From assembly GCF_015351235.1 (NCBI RefSeq), contig NZ_JADKSJ010000002.1, forward strand, positions 620,001-684,000: DNA of 64,000 nt, given 5' to 3'. Within the stretch, counting starts at the first letter, position 1, and every line of letters starts with the position of its first letter. The notes under the pieces were generated by a model. It saw nothing but the letters and a program-made list of their open reading frames with translations, searched no databases and was not told where the DNA came from. The translations under genes were made by a program, and so were the position numbers. Positions 7,541 to 15,492 of this stretch are shown piece after piece. This stretch comes from Plantibacter sp. VKM Ac-2880. Its GTDB lineage: Bacteria; Actinomycetota; Actinomycetes; Actinomycetales; Microbacteriaceae.

Positions 7541-7640
7541 GAAAAAAGCCGCTGACCTGGGTTTTCCAGGGCAACTGCCGGGTGATGCTGGTGGAGCCGC
7601 CCAAGGGAATCGAACCCTTGACCTTCTCATTGCGAGTGAG
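7541..7640 (-). repeat. Left 100-bp direct repeat (distal attachment site) with tRNA-Thr 3' fragment
   Basis: This 100-bp segment matches 11032-11131 with four mismatches. Read on the minus strand, 7592-7640 is the 3' half of tRNA-Thr (anticodon stem, T arm, acceptor, CCA) and the remainder is the tRNA's transcription terminator (stem CCTGG/CCAGG followed by T6). The anticodon-loop copy reads CTCGCAA instead of CTCGTAA and the 5' half is missing, so it is not a functional tRNA. It is the displaced target end left by integration. Confidence 0.85.
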
Positions 7641-7728
7641 GGCGAGGGGGTCCGCGACAATACGTAGAAGTCCACTCATCAGGCACTTTTCATGCACGCG
7701 GCCGCACCAGTCCACCAGGACTAACCCA

Positions 7729-7739
7729 CGTTGCTGTCA
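7729..7739 (+). repeat. Single CGTTGCTGTCA arm-type site at the distal end
   Basis: One further copy of the arm motif, 89 bp inside the left repeat, in the expected place for an integrase arm site of the element's distal end. Confidence 0.5.
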
Positions 7740-8179
7740 TGGGCCTCGCATGGCCCGTTCAGCCAGGACGAACTACTTGAGGACCAAGCGACGGCGGTCG
7801 CGCACTGGAGACCCGCAGCTGAAAGCTGACTCGGTGGCGGCGCGCTCGTCCTCACCAGTCGCAGCGCTCGATCGAGCGCTGCATGCACGCTGTGGCGGCA
7901 GATCGCTTCCCAACAGGGTGCGGCTTGATTCCGCGGGGTATGGCACATTTGCCAAACGTCTGCCACGTATCTCTCTAGCGTGGGCGCCAGCTGAGTCAGC
8001 AAGCAAATAGGTGAATGCTCAATGCGCGCCTACGCCGATAGGCGGTAGGCCGGAGCTACCTGAGTCTGACACTTGCCAGAACGGACCTTTTGGTCATGGC
8101 CGAGACACTCGCGCACGCCTGCGGTGGCGCCGGCATGATGAGCGGGTAACGTTGAACTGTCGGGCTTAATTCACCAATG
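7740..8179. other. Non-coding stretch of the element
   Basis: Several ORFs of 77-142 codons overlap here on both strands (for example 7582-8010 plus and 7773-8006 minus), but they include the att repeat or tRNA sequence, have no ribosome-binding sites and show no recognisable protein. I see no supported gene. Confidence 0.45.
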
Positions 8180-8209
8180 TTGTACTCCTGGGATGGCATT
8201 CGTTAGACT
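8180..8209 (+). promoter_or_regulatory. Candidate promoter of the secreted-protein/lipoprotein pair
   Basis: TTGTAC and TAGACT separated by 18 bp in a locally AT-rich stretch, 60 bp before the ATG at 8269. Fits a sigma-70-type promoter; no experimental support. Confidence 0.4.
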
Positions 8210-8268
8210 CATTTCTACCGCCTTATTCGAAAGCGGACGCACGAAGAAGTGCACAAGATGGGGGAACA

Positions 8269-8649
8269 ATGAAACTTAGAGTATTTGCCACTACCGCCGC
8301 CGGTGCTGCGATGACTATCGCTGCGATGCTCTTTGCGTCCCCGGCTATAGCAGTACCAGCCGCGGGCGCGGCCCATGAAGCGGGGGCTTCCCAGAGGGCA
8401 AACACAAGCGAGGTCTCAGCACAAGGTGCAGCCGCCGTCGATTACGTCGCCGCCGAGGGCAGCGCGGCCGCAGAGGACAGCACATCCGCCCTCCGTAGGC
8501 CATGTGACTATGTGTACGGGGCGAAATGCGTCACGTGGGTGACGGACTATTACAGCTGTCACAACATCTTCCAGATCACCACGGACGTCCGGAAGCACAA
8601 AGCCTGTGCTTTGTTCATCGACCAGAACATTGTGACGGTCTGGCCGTGA
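8269..8649 (+). CDS. Secreted Cys-containing protein of unknown function
   Basis: A 126-residue exported protein. Residues 1-31 are a classic signal peptide (MKLRVF, hydrophobic Ala/Met core, cleavage near ASPAIA-VPA). A 50-residue Ala/Ser-rich propeptide-like linker follows, then a distinct 48-residue C-terminal domain with four Cys (CDYVYGAKC, YYSCHN, HKACALF), rich in aromatic residues, able to form two disulfides. GGGGGAAC precedes the ATG. The stop overlaps the GTG of the lipoprotein gene, so the two are made together. Layout (leader, spacer, small Cys-rich domain, linked membrane-anchored partner) resembles secreted bacteriocin or effector genes with an immunity protein, but no family is recognised; this role is inference. 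Confidence 0.7.
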   Translation: MKLRVFATTAAGAAMTIAAMLFASPAIAVPAAGAAHEAGASQRANTSEVSAQGAAAVDYVAAEGSAAAEDSTSALRRPCDYVYGAKCVTWVTDYYSCHNIFQITTDVRKHKACALFIDQNIVTVWP

Positions 8650-9101
8650 TAGGAGCCCGCTCGCGCCACGGTTGTCTCGCGACGCGAGCGGGCGCCTTCG
8701 CCCTGGTAGTCAGCCCGCTGCTCCTCTTGACGGCCTGCAGCTCAGAACTCCAGTCATCCTTCTGCACGGACTACCAGCACTCCTGGAACGAGTTCACAAG
8801 TGTGCGAGACGACAGCAGCGCGACGCCCGAAGCCTTGATTGCCGCCGGGCAGGAAATCCGTGAGCGCTGGGAAGAACTCCGGACCGACTCCGGGGCGCCC
8901 GAAGATGTGACGGGCATGCTCGGCATTTCCCTGAGCACCTTTTCCTCTGCGTGGAGTGCAAGTTCACCGGCAGAGCGAGGAAAGTACGAGCGCTCCCTGG
9001 CTAATGAGCGAGGATACATCGCGCTACAGTGTTCGAAAATTGATGCTGACATCGACTTCTCTGGAGACGTATCACCTATCGAAACACCAAAGGTTAATTA
9101 A
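8646..9101 (+). CDS. Lipoprotein of unknown function
   Basis: A 151-residue protein with a lipoprotein signal: basic start, hydrophobic AFALVVSPLLLL and lipobox LTAC near residue 29. The mature part is helical and charged (ALIAAGQEIRERWEELR, then SPAERGKYERSLANERG) with two further Cys. The GTG start overlaps the stop of the secreted-protein gene (GTGA), arguing that the products act together, for example as toxin and surface immunity protein or as secreted ligand and receptor. No known family. Confidence 0.7.
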   Translation: MIGARSRHGCLATRAGAFALVVSPLLLLTACSSELQSSFCTDYQHSWNEFTSVRDDSSATPEALIAAGQEIRERWEELRTDSGAPEDVTGMLGISLSTFSSAWSASSPAERGKYERSLANERGYIALQCSKIDADIDFSGDVSPIETPKVN

Positions 9102-9568
9102 CCAGCCACGTCTGTTTAGCGATACAGGAGTTCTACTCTAGAGCGAAAATGTGGGCATCGCCGATATCTGACCTGAAGCAGGACACTGGTGAATTACCCA
9201 CAAATCGAAGTCGCGCAAGAGACTAGGCTCGGGTAACTCGCCGCCGAACTTGGCCCTGATCTGCAGAGGAGAGAAAGACCCGAGCGCGATCCAGTCTTGA
9301 AGAACTCATCTTCATCACGTGGATACAGATCAAACTGAAACTCAGTCCTGGCCCACGCACGTCGATTTCTGTACAGCATCCTGCTAGCGGCTGTGACGAA
9401 AATACGACCAATAAGTCCAGCTCCCGAAGCTGATCCTCCCCGAGCAAAGGGAGCGTTATGGTCAGACCACCGATCAACCAGCCATCTCGGGTCCGCCGCT
9501 AACGGCGAACACCGGCAAGAGCAGTCGTAGGGCAACCACTCAGGCGCCCAAGGACTGATCGGATCGTC
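9102..9568. other. Non-coding or unrecognised stretch
   Basis: About 470 bp of lower-GC DNA without a convincing gene. A minus-strand ORF at 9194-9535 (113 codons) has no ribosome-binding site and no recognisable sequence. It may hold control signals for the excisionase/integrase operon. Confidence 0.4.
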
Positions 9569-9757
9569 ATGCCAATCGACAAGCTACTACTCACCGCCGA
9601 AGAAGCAGCAGAATCACTCGGAGTAGGACGCTCCACCGTCTATGACCTCATGAGGCTCGGTCGCCTGTCCAGCGTCAAGATCGGACGTGCCAGACGCATC
9701 CCCGTCGCCGCCCTGCACCGCTTTGCCGGGCAGCTCGCAGCTGAAGACCAGGCGTGA
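9569..9757 (+). CDS. Excisionase-family DNA-binding protein
   Basis: A 62-residue helix-turn-helix protein of the MerR-like HTH_17/excisionase type (LLTAEEAAESLGVGRSTVYD, then LMRLGRL and KIGRARRIPVAAL, the wing). Full family length. It directs integrase toward excision or represses the operon. Its stop overlaps the integrase GTG (GTGA), so the two are translationally coupled. Confidence 0.85.
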   Translation: MPIDKLLLTAEEAAESLGVGRSTVYDLMRLGRLSSVKIGRARRIPVAALHRFAGQLAAEDQA

Positions 9758-10908
9758 GTCAGCGCGCAAACGGTGAGGGGTCGATCTACAAACGAAAGAA
9801 CGGAACCTGGAGCGGCGCGACGCACGTGCTGGCCCCTGACGGTGCGAGGAAGCGCCGCACCGTCTACGGCCACACGAAAGCCGAGGTGGCCTCCAAACTC
9901 CGCGACCTGCAGACCCAGACCGAGGACGGCGTGCCCGCAGCAGTGTCCGGGTGGACTGTGCGGTCCTACTCCGCCTACTGGCTCGAACACATCGCCCCCA
10001 ACACGCTCCGCCCGACAACGCTCGCGAACTACGAGTGGATCCTGAACAAGCACGTGTTGCCCGCCGTTGGCGGGAAGAAGCTCGAGCAACTCACCCCGCA
10101 GAACGTCCGCGAGCTCCACACCGCGGTCGCAAGGACCGGGGTGTCCGCTCACACGGTGCGCCTCGCGCACGCAGTCCTTCGGAGCATCCTCAGCGAAGCG
10201 GCGCGCGAGCAGCACATCGCTCGCAATGTCGCCTCGCTGGTCCGGGCTCCGAAGATCGAACATATCGAGGTCGAGCCATGGACAGCCCAGGAAGCGTCGA
10301 CGTTCCTCGAGTCGAGCCGGGACTCGCAGTTCGCGCAGCTCTACGTCGTCGCGCTGACCCTCGGACTGAGGCGCGGGGAGATCCTCGGACTCCGATGGGC
10401 GGACATCAATGCAGAGCGCACCCAACTCCGTGTGAGGCAGACAGCGCACCGTGCCGGTGCCGGCCAGGGCATCACCATCGGTCCGACCAAGACAGCTCGA
10501 TCGAAACGCACGCTCCCCCTACCCGAGAAGACGGCCACGACACTCCGTGCCCGCGCGAGCATTCAGCAAGCCGACCTCAGGGCAGCGGGTGAGGGGTGGG
10601 TCGAGACCGGTCTGGTCTTCACCACGACTCTCGGCACGCCTATCGAACCGAGCAACCTGCGGCGCACCTTCGATAAGGACATCGCGGCTGCGGGCGTCCG
10701 CCGGATCCGCTTCCACGACATGCGTCACACCTGTGCGTCGCTGCTGCTCGCGCAGGGAGTGCAGATGCGGGTCGTCATGGAAGTGCTCGGCCACTCCAAC
10801 ATGGCCATCACATCAGACATCTATTCACACGTTGCGCCGACCACGCTCCGGAGCGCATCAGAGGCCATGAACAGCGCGCTCGACGTCAACGATTCAGGGC
10901 TGAAGTGA
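9754..10908 (+). CDS. Tyrosine-type site-specific integrase
   Basis: A 384-residue phage-type integrase. N-terminal AP2-like arm-binding region with GSIYKRKNGTW (residues about 9-60), then the SAM-like core-binding domain (about 65-150), then the catalytic domain. The catalytic set is visible: Arg in GLRRGEI (about residue 207), Lys in the TKTARSKR turn, HDMRHT (His/Arg), GHSN and the nucleophile Tyr in IYSHV near residue 351. All are intact, so it is probably active. The gene points at tRNA-Thr, ending 174 bp from it, with arm repeats between. It would recombine the tRNA 3' half with the element's copy. Confidence 0.95.
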   Translation: MSQRANGEGSIYKRKNGTWSGATHVLAPDGARKRRTVYGHTKAEVASKLRDLQTQTEDGVPAAVSGWTVRSYSAYWLEHIAPNTLRPTTLANYEWILNKHVLPAVGGKKLEQLTPQNVRELHTAVARTGVSAHTVRLAHAVLRSILSEAAREQHIARNVASLVRAPKIEHIEVEPWTAQEASTFLESSRDSQFAQLYVVALTLGLRRGEILGLRWADINAERTQLRVRQTAHRAGAGQGITIGPTKTARSKRTLPLPEKTATTLRARASIQQADLRAAGEGWVETGLVFTTTLGTPIEPSNLRRTFDKDIAAAGVRRIRFHDMRHTCASLLLAQGVQMRVVMEVLGHSNMAITSDIYSHVAPTTLRSASEAMNSALDVNDSGLK

Positions 10909-10945
10909 GCGTTCCAGTCCGCGGTCGTCCGCCCCGATCCACTGC

Positions 10946-10968
10946 CGTTGCTGTACGCGTTGCTGTAC
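10946..10968 (+). repeat. Two CGTTGCTGTAC arm-type sites next to integrase
   Basis: CGTTGCTGTAC at 10946-10956 and 10958-10968, 12 bp apart, between the integrase stop and the right 100-bp repeat. Same motif as at 7442-7477 and 7729-7739 except for the last two bases. Confidence 0.6.
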
Positions 10969-11031
10969 GGGACGCCGAATCCCTCACTTGTCCCGCAGAT
11001 TCGGGCAGGAGAGAAGGACTGTCGGCGGCAA

Positions 11032-11131
11032 GAAAATAGCCGCTGACCTGGGGTTTCCAGGGCAACGGCCGGGTGATGCTGGTGGAGCCGCCCAAGGGAA
11101 TCGAACCCTTGACCTTCTCATTACGAGTGAG
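11032..11131 (-). repeat. Right 100-bp direct repeat (tRNA-proximal attachment site)
   Basis: Matches 7541-7640 with four mismatches. On the minus strand it comprises the 3' half of the intact tRNA-Thr gene and its downstream terminator (CCTGG/CCAGG stem, then a T-rich run). The crossover probably lies in the tRNA anticodon-stem to T-arm part. Confidence 0.85.
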
Positions 11132-11158
11132 ATGCTCTGCCGACTGAGCTAGGGCGGC
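11083..11158 (-). tRNA. tRNA-Thr (anticodon CGT)
   Basis: A 76-nt cloverleaf with encoded CCA. Acceptor GCCGCCC pairs with GGGCGGC, the D arm is GCTC/GAGC, the anticodon stem TCTCA/TGAGA with loop CTCGTAA gives anticodon CGT (Thr, codon ACG), and the T arm is AAGGG-TTCGATT-CCCTT. It is intact and reconstituted by the element's right end. Confidence 0.97.
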
Positions 11159-11193
11159 GCGTGCGCTGGTCGCCCGGCGCACGAGTATCCATG

Positions 11194-11835
11194 TTAGCGC
11201 AGCTTTTGCACGGTCGTGTACAGCTCGGCGAAAGAACGACGGATCCGCTCCGCGAGCGACCCGGGGGTCGGCGCATCGGCCCAGCAACGCCACGCGTGGC
11301 GGAGCCCCGCGAACCCCACCATCGTCATCATCCAACACCGGTCGAAGAGGGCTTCCGAGTCACCCGCGAGCGCGGGCTCGTCGTTCAGCACCCGCCGCTC
11401 GACGACCTTGTACAGGCCTTCTTCGAAACCGCGCATGCTCGCGATCCGCGCCCCGAGGAGGTGCGGGTGATCACGCAGTACGTCCTTGCGGAGGTGGTGG
11501 ATCTCCACGTCCTCGTCGGCATCGCCCACCGTCCGGGCCAACAACTCACCGAGATCGGTGAGAACGTCGGTCGCCGGGCCCGCGGTCAGGAAGGCTTCGA
11601 GGGCGTCGCCGTCGGGGATCAACGGGATGTCGCCGATCAGCGCCTCCTCCTTCGTCCCGAAGTAGTTGAAGAAGGTCCGCGGTGAGATCTCCGCCCGTCG
11701 GCTCACCTCCTCGACCGTCACGTTCTCGAGGCCGTGCTCCCCCGCGAGCGTCAACACCGCGTGCTGGATCGCCCGACGCGTCGCGAGGCGCTTCCGCTCG
11801 CGAAGCCCGAGTTCGGCCGGCACCGTCATGGTCAT
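11194..11835 (-). CDS. TetR-family transcriptional regulator
   Basis: A 213-residue repressor. The N-terminal HTH is clear: RKRLATRRAIQHAVLTLAGE, HGLENVTVEEVSRRAEIS, then PRTFFNYFGTKEEAL, the TetR signature, at about residues 13-60. The helical C-terminal ligand domain is not assignable to a substrate. It lies 13 bp downstream of the secreted hydrolase gene on the same strand and may be co-transcribed with it; it ends just before tRNA-Thr. Confidence 0.92.
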   Translation of the reverse strand: MTMTVPAELGLRERKRLATRRAIQHAVLTLAGEHGLENVTVEEVSRRAEISPRTFFNYFGTKEEALIGDIPLIPDGDALEAFLTAGPATDVLTDLGELLARTVGDADEDVEIHHLRKDVLRDHPHLLGARIASMRGFEEGLYKVVERRVLNDEPALAGDSEALFDRCWMMTMVGFAGLRHAWRCWADAPTPGSLAERIRRSFAELYTTVQKLR

Positions 11836-11848
11836 CGAGGTCCCGCCA

Positions 11849-13471
11849 TCAACTGCACATCGGGTCCTTCGACGGTACGGTGCCGTCGATGAGGTACTGG
11901 TCGACCGCCTGGTTCACGCAGTCGCTGCCCTTGTTGTAGCCGGTGTGCCCCTCGCCCTTGTAGGTGATGAGCTGGCCCTGGTCGAGCTGCTCCGCGAGGT
12001 TCTGCGCCCACACGTACGGGGTGGCCGGGTCGTTCGTCGTTCCGACGACGAGGATCGGAGCGGCGCCCTTCGCGTGGATCTCGCCACGCTCGGTCCGCGT
12101 CTGGTACGGCCAGTTCGCGCAGAACGTGTCGCCGTAGGCCATGTACTCGCCGATCACCGGAGCAGCCTGCTCGAGTTCCTTGGCTTCGTCGGCCATCTTC
12201 GTCTTGTCGTCGTCGTAGCTGTAGTCGAGGCAGTTGATCGCGTTGAAGGCCTCGGTCTGGTTGTCGGTGTACTTGCCGGTGTCGCCGCGGCCGTTGTACC
12301 CGTCGGCGAACTGGAACGCGATGTCGGTGCGGCCCTGCATGACCTCGTCGAACATCCGACTCAGGTACGGCCAGGCGTCTGCCTGGTACAGCGGGTAGAT
12401 GATCGCGGTGAGCAGCGTGTTGCCGCCGAGCTCGCGACCGTCGTCGGCGGGGATCGGCTTGGCGTCCACCTCGTCGAGGAGGGTCTTGATCTCCGTCATC
12501 GCGTCGTCGACCGAACCGGAGAACGGGCAGTCCGTCCCCGACATGCAGTCCTCGAGGTAGGCGCGCAACGCGCTCTCGAAGCCCTTGGCCTGCTCCTTCA
12601 CCACCTCGAAGTTCGAGGTCGACGGATCGATCGCACCGTCGAGGACGAGGCGACCGACGTTCTTCGGGAAGAGCTCGGCGTAGGTCGCGCCGAGGAAGGT
12701 GCCGTACGAGTAACCGAGGTAGTAGAGCTGCTTGTCGCCGACGGCAGCGCGCAGCATGTCGAGGTCCTTGGCGGCACTCTGCGTGTCGACGAACTCGAGC
12801 ATCTTCCCGGTCTCCTCCGCACAGGCGTCACCGAAGTCCTTCGCAGCCTTCTCGTTGGCGGCGATCCACTCGTCGGAACCGCGCTCGCCCGGCGTGACGT
12901 CGTACAGGTACGCGTCCATCTCCGAATCACTCAGGCAGGTGACGGGCGTCGACTTGCCGACACCACGAGGGTCGAAGCCGACGACGTCGAAGTTCTCCTG
13001 GAGGTCCTTGTCGACGGCGAAGTCGAGGCTGTCGGCGACGAGGCTGTAGCCGGAACCACCGGGGCCGCCGGGGTTCATGAAGAGCGAACCGATCGGCTTG
13101 CCGTTCGTCGCCTGGTGACGCACGAGTGCGAGGGACAGCTCACCGTCGGACGGGTTGTCCCAGTCGATGGGCGCCTTCGCCGTGGCGCACTCGAAGCCGT
13201 CGACGCACCCGCTGGTCTTCCAGTCGAGCTGCTGCTCGTAGAAGGGCTTCAGCGCCGCATCGACGTCGCTGGTCGACGCTGAGGACGACGGCGTCGGTTC
13301 GGCTGCCTTCGGGGGCAGGAAGGCGGTGACACATCCACTCAGCGTGAGGGCCGCCACCGCGAGACCGGCGACGAGCGCGACCCGTGCCGTCCGCCGCGCA
13401 CCGGGACCCCTGCGGCGGGATCCACCGGCCGTTCCCATCGAGGCCGACGGCTGCTGCCTGGGCGAAGTCAC
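11849..13471 (-). CDS. Secreted alpha/beta-hydrolase, tripeptidyl-aminopeptidase type
   Basis: A 540-residue exported lipoprotein. A basic Arg-rich start is followed by a hydrophobic helix and lipobox LSGC near residue 47. The hydrolase domain has the oxyanion motif NPGGPGGSG, DPRGVG, the nucleophile elbow GYSYGT, and a C-terminal cap ending with the catalytic Asp (TNDPATPY) and His (GEGHTGY) plus the Cys-containing tail typical of Streptomyces tripeptidyl aminopeptidase-like (TAP) proteins. It likely trims peptides outside the cell. Substrate is inferred from family only. Confidence 0.88.
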   Translation of the reverse strand: MTSPRQQPSASMGTAGGSRRRGPGARRTARVALVAGLAVAALTLSGCVTAFLPPKAAEPTPSSSASTSDVDAALKPFYEQQLDWKTSGCVDGFECATAKAPIDWDNPSDGELSLALVRHQATNGKPIGSLFMNPGGPGGSGYSLVADSLDFAVDKDLQENFDVVGFDPRGVGKSTPVTCLSDSEMDAYLYDVTPGERGSDEWIAANEKAAKDFGDACAEETGKMLEFVDTQSAAKDLDMLRAAVGDKQLYYLGYSYGTFLGATYAELFPKNVGRLVLDGAIDPSTSNFEVVKEQAKGFESALRAYLEDCMSGTDCPFSGSVDDAMTEIKTLLDEVDAKPIPADDGRELGGNTLLTAIIYPLYQADAWPYLSRMFDEVMQGRTDIAFQFADGYNGRGDTGKYTDNQTEAFNAINCLDYSYDDDKTKMADEAKELEQAAPVIGEYMAYGDTFCANWPYQTRTERGEIHAKGAAPILVVGTTNDPATPYVWAQNLAEQLDQGQLITYKGEGHTGYNKGSDCVNQAVDQYLIDGTVPSKDPMCS

Positions 13472-13480
13472 AGAGGCTCC

Positions 13481-14614
13481 CTACCGGACCGCCGACACGA
13501 GCATGGCCTCCAAGGCCAGCGCCGGGGCGACGTTCCCTTCGATTCGTGTGCGGGCGACGGAGATCGCCTCCAAGGTATCGATCGTAACCGCAGGTGTCGT
13601 CCGCCGAGCGGCTTCCTCGAGTTCCGGACGCAATTCCCGGTTGATGATCGTGGCGTCGTGCCCCAGCTGGAGGAGCACGATGTCGCGATAGAGCGACAGC
13701 AGGTCGACCATGATGCGGTCGAGCCCGTCGCGGAGGCTTCGTGTCGCGCGCCGCTTCTGATCCTCCTCCATCGCCCGCACCTGCGAGCGGAGAGCGGGAG
13801 GCACCGATTGGCCGGGCTCGACCCCGAGCGACCGCAGCGTGCTCTCGCGCTCGGCCTCGTCCCGCAGTGACGTGTACGCCTTCGCGTCGTCGCCGGCGAG
13901 TTCCAGGAGGCGCCCGGCCGTGACCACGGCCTGGCCGGCACTACGGATGTCGAGGACGGCACGGAGCGTGGACTCACGACGTTGCCGCGCTCCGGTGTCG
14001 GTTGCCAGACGATGGGCCATCCCGACGTGGCTCTGGGCCTCGCGGGCCGCTCGCTCGGCGATGTCGTGGGCTACACCGTCGCGTCGCTCCAGCAGCTCCG
14101 CGACATCGTCGATGGTCGGCACGCCGAGCCGGACGGAGCGCACGCGGGACCGGATCGTCGGCAGGAGGTCCGCCTCGCTGGGCGCGCACAGGACCCAGAT
14201 CGTGCTGCTCGGCGGCTCCTCGAGCGACTTCAGCAGCAGATTGGAGGTGCGCTCGGTCATGCGGTCGGCGTCTTCCACGACCATGACGCGGAAACGAGCC
14301 ACGGACGGTGCACGGTAGGCGTTGCGAACCAGGTCGCGGACCTCGTCGATCGTGATGATGACGCGGTCGGTGCTCAGCGCGGACAGGTCGGGGTGGGTGC
14401 GAGCTTCAACCTGCCTGCGGGTGACGTCGTCTCCCCCGGGCTCCCGGCTGAGGAGTGCCGCAGCGAACGCGTACGCCAGGGTCGACCGGCCGGAACCCGG
14501 CGGACCGGTGATGAGCCAGGCGTGGGTCAGGCCCTTGGGTTCGACCGGGTCCGACGCGGCCTGCAACAACTCGATCGCGTCGCGTTGACCCGTCAAGTCG
14601 GTCCAGGAAGCCAT
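13481..14614 (-). CDS. holB: DNA polymerase III subunit delta'
   Basis: A 377-residue clamp-loader subunit. Walker A-like GPPGSGRST at about residue 37, DEVR and the sensor-1 motif SNLLLKSLEEPP followed by the delta-prime hallmark IWVLCAPSEADLLPTIRSRV. The zinc finger of the E. coli protein is replaced by a shorter loop, as usual in Actinobacteria. The C-terminal domain is helical. It follows topA and tmk on the same strand, the usual actinobacterial order, and is 9 bp upstream of the secreted hydrolase gene. Confidence 0.93.
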   Translation of the reverse strand: MASWTDLTGQRDAIELLQAASDPVEPKGLTHAWLITGPPGSGRSTLAYAFAAALLSREPGGDDVTRRQVEARTHPDLSALSTDRVIITIDEVRDLVRNAYRAPSVARFRVMVVEDADRMTERTSNLLLKSLEEPPSSTIWVLCAPSEADLLPTIRSRVRSVRLGVPTIDDVAELLERRDGVAHDIAERAAREAQSHVGMAHRLATDTGARQRRESTLRAVLDIRSAGQAVVTAGRLLELAGDDAKAYTSLRDEAERESTLRSLGVEPGQSVPPALRSQVRAMEEDQKRRATRSLRDGLDRIMVDLLSLYRDIVLLQLGHDATIINRELRPELEEAARRTTPAVTIDTLEAISVARTRIEGNVAPALALEAMLVSAVR

Positions 14615-14856
14615 GGCTCAACGATACCGGGCGCCACCGACCGCGGCTGGCGGGGGTGCAGGTATCTGAGCCGACGGGCGCTCGCTGAGCCGCCCACCGG
14701 TCACTGACCCGCCCACCGGTCACTGAGCTTGCGAAGTGCCGAGCTCACGCCCTCGAGACACCACGCCGCCCTTCGACAAGCTCAGGGACCCGAGTTGGTG
14801 TTCAGCCAGGGACCGGAGGTCCCGTCGACAAGCTCGGGGCGCGGCGGGCTGCGCGA
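14615..14856. repeat. Intergenic region with copies of the CTTCGACAAGCTCAGGGACC repeat
   Basis: Between tmk and holB. One good copy at 14768-14790, a degenerate copy at 14808-14840, and a cluster CACCGGTCACTGA repeated at about 14694-14722 that is a relic of the inverted half. No gene. These form hairpins that could attenuate read-through into holB. Confidence 0.7.
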
Positions 14857-15492
14857 TCAGAGGAGTGGCGCGATCCGCTCGCGGATGTCGGCCGCGAGCT
14901 CCTCGGGCGGCAGGGCGGCGTCGACGACGAGGAACCGCTGCGGTTCCGCCGCCGCGAGTGCGAGGAACGATTCGCGCACGCGGGTGTGGAAATCCTGCGC
15001 CTCGGCCTCCAGCCGGTCGAACCGCTTGTTGGCGTTGTCGAGCCGACCTCGGGCGACGGCGACGTCCAGGTCGAGGAGCACGGTGACGTCGGGGAGGAGG
15101 TCCTCCGCCGCCCACAGCGAGATGCCCCGGATCTGCCCGGCGTCGAGGACCCGCCCGCTGCCCTGATAGGCGACGGACGAGTCGAGGTAGCGGTCCTGCA
15201 ACACGATCTCACCGCGGGCGAGTGCCGGGCGCACGACGGTGGCGATGTGGTGGGCGCGGTCCGCGGCGTACAGCAGCGCCTCGGCGCGCGGGGAGATGTC
15301 GCCGCGATGGTGCAGCACGATCTCGCGGATCTCGATCCCGAGGTCGCTCCCGCCCGGTTCGCGGGTGCGGACGACGGTGCGACCCTGTTGCTCGAACCAC
15401 TCGCTCAGCAGTCTCGCCTGCGTCGACTTGCCGACACCGTCTCCGCCCTCGAGGGTGATGAACAGCCCACGCGGGCGCGCTCCCCCGCTCAC
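14857..15492 (-). CDS. tmk: Thymidylate kinase
   Basis: A 211-residue dTMP kinase (dTMP to dTDP). P-loop EGGDGVGKST at residues 15-24, the DR-Y motif QDRYLDSSVAYQG, and the LID segment. The substrate motif TREPGG is present. The GTG start overlaps the topA stop (GTGA), indicating coupling with topoisomerase I. Length is normal. Confidence 0.96.
   Translation of the reverse strand: MSGGARPRGLFITLEGGDGVGKSTQARLLSEWFEQQGRTVVRTREPGGSDLGIEIREIVLHHRGDISPRAEALLYAADRAHHIATVVRPALARGEIVLQDRYLDSSVAYQGSGRVLDAGQIRGISLWAAEDLLPDVTVLLDLDVAVARGRLDNANKRFDRLEAEAQDFHTRVRESFLALAAAEPQRFLVVDAALPPEELAADIRERIAPLL

Larger units (their letters stand above)
7541..11131. mobile_element. Integrative element inserted in tRNA-Thr(CGT)
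   Basis: A 3.5-kb element bounded by 100-bp repeats containing the tRNA-Thr 3' half. It has an excisionase-like gene and tyrosine integrase at the tRNA-proximal end, the standard order for tRNA-targeting elements, and arm-type repeats at both ends (7729-7739 and 10946-10968). Cargo is a secreted Cys-rich protein and a lipoprotein. There are no replication, transfer or phage structural genes, so it is a minimal genomic islet or a decayed integrative plasmid. Base composition (about 55% GC in parts) differs sharply from the flanks. Confidence 0.8.

Noticed and set aside
7407-7715. ORFs over the left 100-bp repeat (and the similar one at 10886-11338)
   Set aside because: They are translations of tRNA and attachment-site sequence; their similarity to each other comes from the DNA repeat.
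9194-9535. 113-codon minus-strand ORF in the element
   Set aside because: No start signal, no recognisable fold or family, composition not protein-like.
7541-11131. Prophage
   Set aside because: Integrase and excisionase only; no capsid, tail, terminase, lysis or replication genes.
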